From: Sphingomonadales bacterium
Lineage (GTDB): Bacteria > Pseudomonadota > Alphaproteobacteria > Sphingomonadales > Sphingomonadaceae
Length of the DNA stretch: 64,000 nucleotides
Assembly: GCA_016704425.1 (NCBI GenBank)
Contig: JADJAC010000002.1
Coordinates: 248,001 to 312,000 of the forward strand
Direction of reading: 5' to 3'
Shown here: positions 45,974 through 55,106 of the stretch, piece after piece
How positions within the stretch are numbered: the stretch's first letter is position 1
How the letters are laid out: each line of letters starts with the position of its first letter
Translations under genes and position numbers: made by a program
Notes under the pieces: generated by a model
Databases searched by the model: none
Told to the model about the DNA's origin: nothing
The model's input: the letters and a program-made list of their open reading frames with translations, nothing else

Positions 45974-47320
45974 CTATTTGAGGAGGACGAGTTCCTCCGC
46001 CATGCTCGGATGCAGCGCCACTGTATCGTCGAAAGCTGACTTTGTCAGGCCGGCCTTCACCGCAATTGCAGCAGCCTGGAGTATCTCGGAACTGTCAGGT
46101 CCTATCAGGTGAAGGCCCACAACTGTTTCCTCGGGGCCCGCGGTAATCATCTTGTAGAGACCCCGCTCCTGACGTCCTGACACGACGTTCTTCATGGGAC
46201 GAAAATCGCTGCGGTAGACTTTTACAGTGTCGCCATGTTCCTTGCGTGCTTGGGTTTCAGTCAGACCGACGCCGGAAATGGGGGGGCTGGCGAACACCGC
46301 AGTCGGGATCGAACGATAATCGACAGTCCGCTTGCGCCCGCCAAACACGGTATCGGCAAAGGCATGGCCCTCGCGGATCGCGACAGGGGTGAGCTGCACA
46401 CGGTTCGTCACATCACCAACGGCATAGATGCTGTCGACCGAGGACTTGTTGTATTCATCGACGACCACCGCGCCGTCCTTGTCGAGTGCAACGCCTGCAG
46501 CTTCGAGTCCCAAGCCGCTCGTGTTTGGATTTCGACCCGTTGCCCACAGTACAAGGTCGGTTTCGAACTGCCCTTGCTCGCCGCCATCAACAACCAGGCT
46601 GCCATCTTCAGAGCGTGAAATCGATTTGAAGGGAAAATTGAAACGCAGGTCAATTCCCTTCTTGCGCGTCAGATCGACCAGGTGGTCCACAATTTCCTCG
46701 TCATATCCTCGCAGCATCCGGTCTCCTCGCGTTACGAGGGTCACATGGACTCCGAACGCATGAAGGATGCCGGCGAACTCATTGGCAATATAGCCAGCCC
46801 CCGCAATGATGGCCCTGCGAGGAAGCGTCTCCAGGTGGAATATCTCGTTCGATGTAATGCCGAGTTCCGCTCCGGGCACATCCGGGCGCGCGGGCCATGC
46901 GCCTGTCGCAACAAGAATGGTTCGTGCGCTGATTTCCCGCCCACTCGCCAGCCGAACAGAATTCGGTCCGGAAATGGTTGCCCGCTCTTCAAAAATCTCG
47001 ACGCGATTATTGTCGAGGCCCTGAGTGTAGAGTCCTTCGAGGCGCTCTACATCCTTCTGGACGAGATCCCTGAGGCGTGGCCAATTGAAGCGCGCACCTT
47101 CGATATCCCAACCAAAGCTGGCGGCTTCATGAAGATCTTCGGCAAAATGCGCGCCGTAAACGAGCATCTTTTTCGGAACGCAGCCGCGAATGACGCAGGT
47201 TCCGCCAACGCGATATTCCTCAGCCACAGCAACACGGGCGCCATGCTGGGCAGAAATGCGGGCGGCCCGCACTCCGCCCGAACCGGCACCAATGACAAAC
47301 AGGTCAAAATCAAAAGTCAT
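45974..47320 (-). CDS. gor: glutathione-disulfide reductase
   Basis: A 448-residue FAD-dependent reductase. The redox-active disulphide is in GGTCVIRGCVPKKM, with the FAD motif VIGAGSGGVRAARI, the NADPH-binding GAGYIANEFAGILHAFG and the C-terminal base in VALHPSMAEELV. It reduces glutathione disulphide with NADPH. The ATG at 47320 has a GGAG site; a TTG two codons earlier also opens the frame. Its product supports the glutathione-dependent formaldehyde dehydrogenase in the window. Confidence 0.94.
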   Translation of the reverse strand: MTFDFDLFVIGAGSGGVRAARISAQHGARVAVAEEYRVGGTCVIRGCVPKKMLVYGAHFAEDLHEAASFGWDIEGARFNWPRLRDLVQKDVERLEGLYTQGLDNNRVEIFEERATISGPNSVRLASGREISARTILVATGAWPARPDVPGAELGITSNEIFHLETLPRRAIIAGAGYIANEFAGILHAFGVHVTLVTRGDRMLRGYDEEIVDHLVDLTRKKGIDLRFNFPFKSISRSEDGSLVVDGGEQGQFETDLVLWATGRNPNTSGLGLEAAGVALDKDGAVVVDEYNKSSVDSIYAVGDVTNRVQLTPVAIREGHAFADTVFGGRKRTVDYRSIPTAVFASPPISGVGLTETQARKEHGDTVKVYRSDFRPMKNVVSGRQERGLYKMITAGPEETVVGLHLIGPDSSEILQAAAIAVKAGLTKSAFDDTVALHPSMAEELVLLK

Positions 47321-47407
47321 GCTCAAACTCCGCTTCGACCTGAGACTTAAGGGTGCCTCCCATGAGCCGCCAATGCCTTTTTGCTATCACTGTGATCGAC
47401 TTGGCTT

Positions 47408-48301
47408 TCAACGAGGCTGAAGCCAGAGCTTGTGTCCGGGGAAATCCGTAACGATGATGAAGTGTCGAAGCTGCTTTACGCCGATATTAGCGTCGCTTTG
47501 GCTGTCCTGATCTTCGATTGCTGCGCGAACATTGGCAAACGTCTTGCCAGCAATGGAGATGGTTGAAAGTGAAACAACATCGCGGAAGACGGGCCCGCCA
47601 ATTCCTCCGCCCGTCTTTCGCTCCACGATACGGCCGGGCCCGCTCAGGCCGAGGTGTTCTGCAGCCTGACGGCCAATCATCATTTCACTACCATTGCCAA
47701 GATCAAACGCCGCCTGCACTCCTGAATGCCCCTCGATTTCAATAGGAAAGACTTCGATTCCGCGGAACGTGACCAGCGGCAGCATCACGCCTCTTGGCCG
47801 GACTGATTGCGACATTTTGGAAATCTTGCCGCGTTCAATATCCAATTTGAATCGACCGGCATCAAAAAGCTCGCGACCAATGATCACCGCGACCTTTGTC
47901 CCGACCAACCTCTTGGAGAGATCCTCAAGGTCAAGCACCGCGACCGTCAAATTCTTTAGATCAGTTCCCACAGCATGGATATCGACGCCATTTGCGAATT
48001 GCGCCTTGTCCTCTCCGCCAGAGCCTTTGACAGTTTCATGGCCTTCCTGTTCAACCCCGATGGCTTTTGCAAAGTCATCATCAATCAAAGTCAACTCGGC
48101 AGCGGAGTCGAGTAGGGCTTCCGTGCTTCGGCCATTCACGGTCACCGGTATGAATATCCGATCACCCCGCACAATGAGCTGCTGTTCACGATTGGTCGCC
48201 ACCGCAGGACGCACAAATCCTGCCAAAAAAAGCAGTGCAGCAAAGCTGCCAAGCTTCACTGATGCTAGAGATCTAACCAAAAGCGCGTGCCATGAGCGCA
48301 T
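47408..48301 (-). CDS. retropepsin-like aspartyl protease family protein, exported
   Basis: A 297-residue protein with a signal peptide-like start (LGSFAALLFLAGFVRPAVA). It has two retropepsin-type lobes: the first has LLDSAAELTLID, the second FDLGNGSEMMIG. The usual Asp of a DTGA motif appears as DSAAE in the first lobe, and the second has DLGN, so the pair D-D may form one active site. It likely acts in the periplasm. The ATG at 48301 overlaps the 3' end of pgi by 29 bases; a GTG at 48259 just after the pgi stop, giving MKLGSFAALL, is an equally good start. Function unknown. Confidence 0.7.
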   Translation of the reverse strand: MRSWHALLVRSLASVKLGSFAALLFLAGFVRPAVATNREQQLIVRGDRIFIPVTVNGRSTEALLDSAAELTLIDDDFAKAIGVEQEGHETVKGSGGEDKAQFANGVDIHAVGTDLKNLTVAVLDLEDLSKRLVGTKVAVIIGRELFDAGRFKLDIERGKISKMSQSVRPRGVMLPLVTFRGIEVFPIEIEGHSGVQAAFDLGNGSEMMIGRQAAEHLGLSGPGRIVERKTGGGIGGPVFRDVVSLSTISIAGKTFANVRAAIEDQDSQSDANIGVKQLRHFIIVTDFPGHKLWLQPR

Positions 48302-49766
48302 TTGTCGATGGGTCGAAATCCGCAGCATCGCTATCCATTGCCTTTGCCATTTCTTTGCCAAGTTCAACACCAAATTGATCGAACGGGTTGATTCCGAGCA
48401 GCACGGCATTTGCAAAAACGCGATGCTCATAAAATGCAATCAGCGCTCCGAGCGTGCGTGGATCCAGCTGGTCGAGCAAGATCGTCGTCGACGGACGATC
48501 ACCGGGATAGGAACGGGCCCCGTCGGAATTGGCCCTGCCTGCCATCAATGCCGCTCCTTGAGCAAAGCAATTGTTCAGCAACTGCCGGTGATGGGCATCA
48601 TCCAGCTCATGCCCGGGTTCGATGCAGGCAATGAACTCCACCGGCACAAGACGCGTTCCCTGATGCAGCAATTGGAAGACTGCATGCTGGGCATCAGTCC
48701 CCACACCTCCCCATGTGATAGCCGCCGAATTTCTTCCAAGCGGCATGCCTTCTGCCGTCACCGACTTGCCGTTTGATTCCATTTCGAGCTGTTGAAGATA
48801 AGACGGAAGGAGGCGCAGCCGCTCATCATAGGCAAAGACCGCGCGTGTTTCGCATCCCCGACCTTGGGAATAATAAAGGTCAACGCATGCCGCAATGAAG
48901 GGCGCATTCGCGTCAAGCGGAGCAAGCCGGAAATGCCGGTCCATCTCTGCGGCGCCCTCAAGCATCTCTTCAAATGCGGCCCAACCCAAGGCCACGGCGG
49001 CGGGAAATCCGATACTGGACCAAAGTGAATAACGACCGCCTACAGTTTCGCTGAAGGGAAGAATTCTGGTTTCATCGACACCCCAGTCAAAGGCCTTTTG
49101 CGGATTGGCGGTCAGCGCAACCACGCGGCCTTGAGCATCCTCGACACCCGAGGCGATCATCCAGTTGAGCGCGCTTTCTGCATTGAGCATCGTTTCCGTG
49201 GTCGTGAAGGTCTTCGACGCCACCGCCAACAACGTCTTATGGGGATCGAACCGGTCAAAGACTTCCTTGAGGGCAGAGCCGTCGACATTCGAAACAATGG
49301 CCACATCGTAGCGACCGGCCTCGCGCCCTAGGGCATCGACAAGCAGGTTCGGCCCGAGTGCAGACCCTCCAATACCGATGTGGAGGATATGGCGAATTTC
49401 ACCAAGCGCACCCGCTTCAATCGCATCGATCAGGCTTCGCATGCGACCATGGAAAGCCTTTGCACGCTGAACACTCTCGGCCGCACCCTCACCACGTTCT
49501 GCCGAATGCTCCGCTGCACGGCCTTCAGTCGGATTTACAATCCGCCCGCAGAACAAGTCGTCGCGCCGGACAGGTAGCTTACGGACTGCCGCCAGACGCT
49601 CAAATCCCGACAAAACAGGAGCCGCAAGATGGGTTTTGGACCAGTCGAACCAGATCCCTCCCACGCCGAGCGAGAGCGCTTCGACGCGCCTTCCGTCCGC
49701 TGCAAACAATTCCGAGAGCGTGGTTGTCCTTGCGGAATCGAGAAATGTCCAATCACTCGCCGTCAT
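48273..49766 (-). CDS. pgi: glucose-6-phosphate isomerase
   Basis: A 497-residue isomerase that interconverts glucose-6-phosphate and fructose-6-phosphate. Diagnostic stretches are HIGIGGSALGPNLLVDAL, VASKTFTTTETMLN, GGRYSLWSSIGFPAAVALG and DQFGVELGKEMAKA. The start at 49766 gives MTASDWTFLD; a start 27 bases upstream is possible. It is divergent from lepB across about 100 bases and overlaps the downstream retropepsin-like gene. Confidence 0.94.
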   Translation of the reverse strand: MTASDWTFLDSARTTTLSELFAADGRRVEALSLGVGGIWFDWSKTHLAAPVLSGFERLAAVRKLPVRRDDLFCGRIVNPTEGRAAEHSAERGEGAAESVQRAKAFHGRMRSLIDAIEAGALGEIRHILHIGIGGSALGPNLLVDALGREAGRYDVAIVSNVDGSALKEVFDRFDPHKTLLAVASKTFTTTETMLNAESALNWMIASGVEDAQGRVVALTANPQKAFDWGVDETRILPFSETVGGRYSLWSSIGFPAAVALGWAAFEEMLEGAAEMDRHFRLAPLDANAPFIAACVDLYYSQGRGCETRAVFAYDERLRLLPSYLQQLEMESNGKSVTAEGMPLGRNSAAITWGGVGTDAQHAVFQLLHQGTRLVPVEFIACIEPGHELDDAHHRQLLNNCFAQGAALMAGRANSDGARSYPGDRPSTTILLDQLDPRTLGALIAFYEHRVFANAVLLGINPFDQFGVELGKEMAKAMDSDAADFDPSTNALMARAFG

Positions 49767-49870
49767 GTCAGCGTGTCTCCCTGCTGCTTGCATTTGCCCC
49801 GTAAACGGGATGCACCTGGCAAACCAGCCCCGCTTGACGCGGTGCCGACAAAAACGCAGAGCGCAACTTC

Positions 49871-50680
49871 ATGACACAATCGAATTCAGCCAAAAAACCG
49901 GAAAGCAGTTTCACATCCTTCCTCGTGAAACTTGCGCTTTTTGTCCTCGTCTTGCGCAGCTTTGTGTTTGCGCCGTTCAGTATTCCGTCTGAATCAATGC
50001 TGCCGCGCCTTCTGATCGGCGATTACCTGATCGTTGCGAAATGGCCCTATGGCTTTACGCATTATTCCATTCCCTTCTCGCCTCCGCTTTGGAGCGGGCG
50101 GCTGTTCGGGAGTGACCCCGAACGCGGCGATGTCGTCGTCTTCAAAGCTCCACCGAACCAGCGGCAGGATTATATCAAGCGCGTTATCGGCCTTCCCGGC
50201 GATCTGATCGAAGTGCGGAATGGGCAAGTTATACTCAACGGGACGCCCGTCCCCCGCAAACGCATTGCCGATTTCATCGAGCCACTGACCGACAACAGCG
50301 CGTGCAAGAAGTCGGATGCCATCCAGTTCCGCGAGAAGACCAGCGACGGAACAGAGCGATGCCGGTACCCGCGCTATCAGGAAACCCTGCCAAATGGCAA
50401 AAGTTTCACCGTGCTAGATCTGGGCACGACTCCAGCCGACGACACGCAAGTCTATTCCGTTCCGGCAGGCCATATTTTCCTTATGGGCGACAATCGCGAC
50501 CGCAGCGCTGACAGTCGCTTTCCGGCGGTAGAAGGCGCCGGGATCGGCATTGTCCCGAGTGAAAACATCATTGGTCGCGCCTGGTTCACGGTCTTTTCGA
50601 CAGACGGAAGCGCAGAGTGGCTCAAGCCTTGGACATGGGTCTCTGCTGCCCGATGGCAGCGCATGGGTGAGGGCTTTTGA
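49871..50680 (+). CDS. lepB: signal peptidase I
   Basis: A 269-residue membrane protease that removes Sec/Tat signal peptides. One N-terminal transmembrane helix (about residues 17-36, FLVKLALFVLVLRSFVFAPF) precedes the catalytic Ser S42 in PSESMLPRL and Lys K103 in RQDYIKRVIGLPGD. The box GHIFLMGDNRDRSADSR ends the domain. Gene order lepB-rnc-era is the standard alphaproteobacterial set. Its TGA overlaps the rnc TTG start by 4 bases. Confidence 0.95.
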   Translation: MTQSNSAKKPESSFTSFLVKLALFVLVLRSFVFAPFSIPSESMLPRLLIGDYLIVAKWPYGFTHYSIPFSPPLWSGRLFGSDPERGDVVVFKAPPNQRQDYIKRVIGLPGDLIEVRNGQVILNGTPVPRKRIADFIEPLTDNSACKKSDAIQFREKTSDGTERCRYPRYQETLPNGKSFTVLDLGTTPADDTQVYSVPAGHIFLMGDNRDRSADSRFPAVEGAGIGIVPSENIIGRAWFTVFSTDGSAEWLKPWTWVSAARWQRMGEGF

Positions 50681-51339
50681 GCGAGATTGCAGCCTGGCTA
50701 GAAACTGCTCTTGGCATCTCGCCCCGCGATCATTCGCTCTATGACCGCGCGTTGACTCATGGAAGCTACGGAGGAGACACCTATGAACGGCTCGAGTTCC
50801 TCGGCGACCGCGTTCTTGGCCTTGTTATCGCGGACTGGCTCTATGCCGCATACGAAAACGATGCGGAAGGCAAGCTATCCTTCCGCCTGAACGCTTTGGT
50901 GACACGCGCCAGTTGCGCGCGGGTGGGTCGCGAAATCGGCGTCGTACCCCACATCCGGCTCGGCAAGCAGGCGCGCGACGACGGTGCTTATGACAGTGAC
51001 AATGTGATCGGCGACGTGGTTGAGGCCCTTATTGGGGCGCTTTGGCTCGATCACGGCCTGGAGCCGGCCCGAGACTTCGTCCGAAAGCGGTGGGCGGGAA
51101 TGATGGAGGGGCACCAAAGCGCGCCGCGCCATCCCAAATCTGAATTGCAGGAATGGGCTGCCTCGAACAATCGCAAGCCCCCTATATACACGATAACCGA
51201 CCGTTCCGGACCACACCATGCCCCCCGGTTTACGGTCTTGGTGTCTTTGGGGTCGGCCGGAGAAGCCTCCGCTGAGGGAAGCTCTAAGCAGGAAGCCGAG
51301 ACGGCAGCGGCCGCAGCAATGCTGGCGCAATTGAAATGA
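50677..51339 (+). CDS. rnc: ribonuclease III
   Basis: A 220-residue double-strand-specific endoribonuclease that processes rRNA precursors. The signature is YERLEFLGDRVLGLVIAD, with the metal-binding Glu and Asp, and DNVIGDVVEALIGALWLDHG, followed by a C-terminal double-stranded RNA-binding domain (KSELQEWAASNN...AAAAAMLAQLK). The start is TTG in a TTGA overlap with lepB. Its stop overlaps era as ATGA, giving a tightly coupled operon. Confidence 0.95.
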   Translation: MSEIAAWLETALGISPRDHSLYDRALTHGSYGGDTYERLEFLGDRVLGLVIADWLYAAYENDAEGKLSFRLNALVTRASCARVGREIGVVPHIRLGKQARDDGAYDSDNVIGDVVEALIGALWLDHGLEPARDFVRKRWAGMMEGHQSAPRHPKSELQEWAASNNRKPPIYTITDRSGPHHAPRFTVLVSLGSAGEASAEGSSKQEAETAAAAAMLAQLK

Positions 51340-52229
51340 CACAAAAATGCGGCGTAATCGCTGTCGTCGGCGCTCCAAATGCGGGCAAATCGACGCTGGT
51401 CAATTCATTGGTTGGCCAGAAGGTGGCCATCGTGTCGCCAAAAGCTCAAACGACGCGCGTCCGGCTCATGGGCATTGCGATTGAAGGCGACTGCCAGATG
51501 ATGCTCGTCGACACGCCCGGCATTTTCGAGCCAAAGCGGCGGCTGGACCGCGCCATGGTTCAAGCGGCATGGAGTGGTGCATCCGAAGCAGACCTGATCG
51601 CACTCGTGGTTGACGGCAAAGGTGGCCTTGGCCCCAAGGTCGAGCCAATTGCAAAGGCATTGCAGGACAGGCCGGAGCCGAAGATATTGATCATCAACAA
51701 GGTCGATATTGCAGACAAGGCAAAGTTGCTTGTCCATGCGGAGCGACTCAATCAGTGGGCAAAATTTGATGAGACCTGGTTTGTAAGCGCCGCAACGGGA
51801 GACGGCATTGCCGAGCTCAAGGAGGCCCTTGCGCGGTCAATGCCTGAAGGGCCCTGGCATTTTCCTGAAGATCAGGTCTCTGACGCCACTGACCGCATGA
51901 ATGCTGCCGAGATCACGCGAGAGCAGCTTTATCTCCAGCTTCATGCCGAACTGCCCTATGCCAGTAGCGTGGAAACCGAGAAATATAGCGAACGAGATGA
52001 CGGTTCTGTCGAGATTCACCAGCAAATCCTTGTCGAGCGACCGACCCAACGCGCAATCATCCTTGGCAAGGGCGGTGCTCGGCTGAAGGAAATTGGCTCA
52101 GTTGCCCGAAGGGAAATTGCGAATTCGCTCGGTCGTCGCGTGCACCTTTATCTCCACGTCAAGGTAAACCCAAAATGGGATGATGACCGTGCCCATTATC
52201 GCGACATCGGACTCGACTGGGTGGATTAG
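51336..52229 (+). CDS. era: GTPase Era
   Basis: A 297-residue GTPase with a C-terminal KH domain, needed for 30S ribosome maturation. Motifs: G1 GAPNAGKS (residues about 12-19), G2 around TTRVR, G3 DTPG, G4 NKVD, then the KH region RAIILGKGGARLKEIGSVARREIA. Its stop overlaps the convergent sirtuin gene by 4 bases. The lepB-rnc-era order is complete. Confidence 0.96.
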   Translation: MTQKCGVIAVVGAPNAGKSTLVNSLVGQKVAIVSPKAQTTRVRLMGIAIEGDCQMMLVDTPGIFEPKRRLDRAMVQAAWSGASEADLIALVVDGKGGLGPKVEPIAKALQDRPEPKILIINKVDIADKAKLLVHAERLNQWAKFDETWFVSAATGDGIAELKEALARSMPEGPWHFPEDQVSDATDRMNAAEITREQLYLQLHAELPYASSVETEKYSERDDGSVEIHQQILVERPTQRAIILGKGGARLKEIGSVARREIANSLGRRVHLYLHVKVNPKWDDDRAHYRDIGLDWVD

Positions 52230-52933
52230 CTCAGCATTTCCCCAACCCATTGCGGCACGAGATCGCTTGCCTTTCCCATGCGACTCTCATGGAAAAACAC
52301 GCTGCCCTGGGATGGCTCAAGATTGAGTTCCAGCGTTCGCGCGCCATAGTAGCGCGCTGTCTGTACATAGCCAGCAGCGGGATAAACCGCGCCGGATGTT
52401 CCGATGGACACGAACAGGTCGCAGTTTCGGAGCGCAGCCTCAATCTCATCCATCCGGTAAGGCATTTCACCAAACCAGACGATGTCGGGACGCAAAGCGG
52501 CGGCGCTACATGCTGGGCAGGAAGGGCGATCAAGCAATGTTTCGCGCCAGACGCTTCGTGCATCGCAGGCCATGCACCAGGCTGAAAGATGTTCGCCGTG
52601 CATATGGATCAACCGCGCAGCCCCCGCGCGTTCGTGCAGGTCATCGACATTCTGGGTGATGATCGTGAGGTCGCCCTGCCAGGCCGCGTCGAGGTGCGCC
52701 AGCGCCCAATGCGCAGCATTTGGCTGCGCCCTCTGGATATGTTCACGTCGCATGTCGTAAAATCGCAGGACCAAGTCCGGATCTTTGGCGAAGGCGTCCG
52801 GCGTCGCAACATCTTCGACCCTATGCTGCTCCCAAAGCCCGCCCGCATCGCGAAAGGTTCCGATCCCGCTCTCGGCGGAAATCCCGGCGCCAGTGAGGAT
52901 CACGATATTGCGGATGTCGTCCATCTCGCCCAT
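52226..52933 (-). CDS. NAD-dependent protein deacylase (sirtuin, Sir2 family)
   Basis: A 235-residue class III sirtuin. NAD-binding GAGISAESGIGTFRD, TQNVDDLHERAG, the catalytic His in HMHGEH and the zinc cysteines CMAC and CPAC are all present. It removes acyl groups from lysines, releasing nicotinamide and O-acyl-ADP-ribose. Bacterial CobB-type sirtuins reactivate acetyl-CoA synthetase, also encoded in the window. Start: ATG at 52933; another at 52924 is equally likely. It is divergent from dapB. Confidence 0.9.
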   Translation of the reverse strand: MGEMDDIRNIVILTGAGISAESGIGTFRDAGGLWEQHRVEDVATPDAFAKDPDLVLRFYDMRREHIQRAQPNAAHWALAHLDAAWQGDLTIITQNVDDLHERAGAARLIHMHGEHLSAWCMACDARSVWRETLLDRPSCPACSAAALRPDIVWFGEMPYRMDEIEAALRNCDLFVSIGTSGAVYPAAGYVQTARYYGARTLELNLEPSQGSVFFHESRMGKASDLVPQWVGEMLS

Positions 52934-52963
52934 GAAGCACAGGAAGGAAGGAAGACGCAACTC

Positions 52964-53692
52964 ATGACGAGCATCGGCATTATCGGCAGCGCGGGGCGCA
53001 TGGGGCACGCGCTCGAAACTGCAGCGGCGGAAGCCGGAGTTTCAATCGCTGGGGGGATCGACAAGGGCGGTGATCCAATTGCACTGGCGAAAATTGTGGA
53101 CGTCCTGCTCGATTTCTCCTCACCTTCGGCACTTGTCGGCAATCTGGGTGCAGCTGTGGCCGCAGGCAAGGCCATCCTTGTCGGCACGACCGGCCTTGAA
53201 GATCACCATCATCAGGCCATCGACGATGCAGCGCGTCATGTCGCTGTTCTCCAGACCGGCAATACGTCGCTTGGCATTACGCTGCTTGCCAGATTGGTAA
53301 AAGAAGCCGCGACGCGCCTTGGCGAAGATTGGGATATTGAGATTGTCGAATCCCATCATCGGATGAAGGTTGATGCACCATCCGGCACTGCAAAAATGCT
53401 CGGCGAAATGGCTGCGGCAGGCCGCGGCATCGATCTTGCGTCCCATAGCGAACGCGGTCGTGACGGCCTGACCGGCGCGCGCGAAAAAGGTGCAATTGGT
53501 TTCGCATCATTGCGCGCGGGAACCATTGCTGGCGATCACAGCGTTCTGTTCGCAACGGAGAATGAGCGTATCACCTTGTCCCATCACGCAGAGAACCGGA
53601 GCATCTTTGCACGCGGTGCCATCCGCGCGGCCACGTGGCTCGCACGGCAACCCGCCGGTCGCTACACCATGGACCAAGTGATCGGGATTTGA
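52964..53692 (+). CDS. dapB: 4-hydroxy-tetrahydrodipicolinate reductase
   Basis: A 242-residue enzyme of lysine and peptidoglycan synthesis. It reduces tetrahydrodipicolinate precursor with NAD(P)H. The N terminus SIGIIGSAGRMGHAL is the nucleotide fold, and the catalytic stretch is ESHHRMKVDAPSGTAKML. The ATG at 52964 is preceded by AGGAAGGAAG. It is followed 10 bases later by nth, a common order in sphingomonads. Confidence 0.94.
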   Translation: MTSIGIIGSAGRMGHALETAAAEAGVSIAGGIDKGGDPIALAKIVDVLLDFSSPSALVGNLGAAVAAGKAILVGTTGLEDHHHQAIDDAARHVAVLQTGNTSLGITLLARLVKEAATRLGEDWDIEIVESHHRMKVDAPSGTAKMLGEMAAAGRGIDLASHSERGRDGLTGAREKGAIGFASLRAGTIAGDHSVLFATENERITLSHHAENRSIFARGAIRAATWLARQPAGRYTMDQVIGI

Positions 53693-53702
53693 CGCCGCCC
53701 CA

Positions 53703-54365
53703 ATGAAGAAGGCAGACATTTTCGAATTTTTTCATAGGCTCGCGGAAGCCAACCCGTCTCCCGAAACAGAATTGCACTTCGGCAACAATTATCAATTGCT
53801 TGTGGCTGTCGTGCTCTCGGCGCAATCGACGGACGTCGGGGTCAACAGGGCGACACGGCTCCTGTTCGAGGTTGTGAAAACACCAGCGCAAATGGTGGCG
53901 CTCGGCGTGGACGGCCTCAAGCAGCACATAAAGACGATCGGCCTGTTCAACGCCAAGGCCAAGAATGTGATCGCCCTGTCGAAAATTCTTGTCGCTGAAC
54001 ATTGCGGAGAGGTCCCTGCGGATCGCGATGCGCTTGAAAAGTTGCCAGGTGTGGGTCGCAAGACAGCCAATGTCGTCATGAATTGCGCGTTCGGCGCCGA
54101 AACATTTGCGGTCGACACACACATTTTCCGGGTCGGAAACCGGACCGGCCTCGCCCCCGGCAAGACCCCGCTTGCGGTCGAAAAACAGCTCGAGGCAAAA
54201 ACTCCGGCGCCCTTTCGCGTCGGTGCGCATCACTGGCTGATCCTCCACGGACGCTATATTTGCAAGGCTCGAAAGCCTGAATGCTGGCGTTGTCCTGTCG
54301 CCGATTTGTGCTCGTTCAGGCCCAAGTCAGGATTGCAATCCGATAAGCAGCAAACAAAAGACTAA
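53703..54365 (+). CDS. nth: endonuclease III
   Basis: A 220-residue DNA glycosylase/AP lyase that removes oxidised pyrimidines. The helix-hairpin-helix with the catalytic Lys is LPGVGRKTANVVMN, the Asp lies in VDTHIFRVGNRTGL, and the C-terminal iron-sulfur cysteines follow the C-x6-C-x2-C-x5-C spacing in CKARKPECWRCPVADLC. It shares an operon with dapB and is followed by a short DUF6491 gene. Confidence 0.95.
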   Translation: MKKADIFEFFHRLAEANPSPETELHFGNNYQLLVAVVLSAQSTDVGVNRATRLLFEVVKTPAQMVALGVDGLKQHIKTIGLFNAKAKNVIALSKILVAEHCGEVPADRDALEKLPGVGRKTANVVMNCAFGAETFAVDTHIFRVGNRTGLAPGKTPLAVEKQLEAKTPAPFRVGAHHWLILHGRYICKARKPECWRCPVADLCSFRPKSGLQSDKQQTKD

Positions 54366-54378
54366 GCAGGAGATTCCG

Positions 54379-54771
54379 GTGCACAAGCTGTCCTTCATTT
54401 TAGCCGGCTCGTTGCTCGTTAGCAGTGGCGCAATCCTCGCCAAGCATGAGCCAAAGGCCCCGCCCGAAGCGCGCGAAACAGGCGAGGCCGTAAGTTGTAT
54501 TCCGATCTCCCAGATCCGCGAAAGCCGTGTGCGTAGCGACCAAGTGATCGACTTTCGAACGGGGACCAATAAATGGTACCGCAACACACTTCCAAACAGC
54601 TGCCCATCACTTGGGTTTGAAGAGCGTTTCCTTTACAAGACTTCGCTCAGCCAGCTCTGTTCGGTGGACATCATCACCGTCCTTCACACAGCTGGCGGAT
54701 CGCTGACGCAGGGCGCAAGCTGCGGGCTGGGCAAATTCCAGCCCGTGGAACTCATCAAGAAGGCCAAGTAA
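54379..54771 (+). CDS. DUF6491 family secreted protein
   Basis: A 130-residue protein starting at GTG (54379), which follows an AGGAG site. A signal peptide ([20 protein letters not shown]) is followed by a small domain, [12 protein letters not shown]...[47 protein letters not shown], which matches DUF6491 of sphingomonads in its Cys and CP motif pattern. Function unknown; the four Cys suggest a disulphide-stabilised fold in the periplasm. It sits after nth and before tRNA-Arg. Confidence 0.75.
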   Translation: MHKLSFILAGSLLVSSGAILAKHEPKAPPEARETGEAVSCIPISQIRESRVRSDQVIDFRTGTNKWYRNTLPNSCPSLGFEERFLYKTSLSQLCSVDIITVLHTAGGSLTQGASCGLGKFQPVELIKKAK

Positions 54772-54828
54772 CTTTGGCGCAATTGGGGGTGGCGCGATTC
54801 TCCCGGCCCTGCTAACGGCGCTGCTCCG

Positions 54829-54905
<77 letters not shown>

Positions 54906-54939
54906 TAAAATCAATGACTTAGGGCTGTGCGATACTCAT

Positions 54940-54968
54940 CGTATGGAATGAGTATGTAAAACAAGGGG
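54940..54968 (+). repeat. left arm-type repeat of the element
   Basis: The sequence begins CGTATGGAATGAGTATGTAA and is nearly repeated at 60653-60683, same orientation, near the other end. Within each copy GTATG occurs twice about 11 bases apart. The left copy also overlaps an 8-bp inverted repeat, ATACTCAT/ATGAGTAT (54932-54955). Position and repetition suggest binding sites for the element's integrase. Confidence 0.6.
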
Positions 54969-55106
54969 TGAAATGCTCGCCCATGCGCCCATCCAAGTTG
55001 CTCAGCCGCTAGCCTGAAATTCGGACTTGAACGGATTACGGGAGAGTGAAAGGTTGCAGCCTAGTTGGAAGTATGGATTGGCGGTTTCATTAAAGGGAGG
55101 CATGTG

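Noticed and set aside
45679..45981. 100-aa frame as an independent gene
   Set aside because: It is one of three frames of the decayed dioxygenase.
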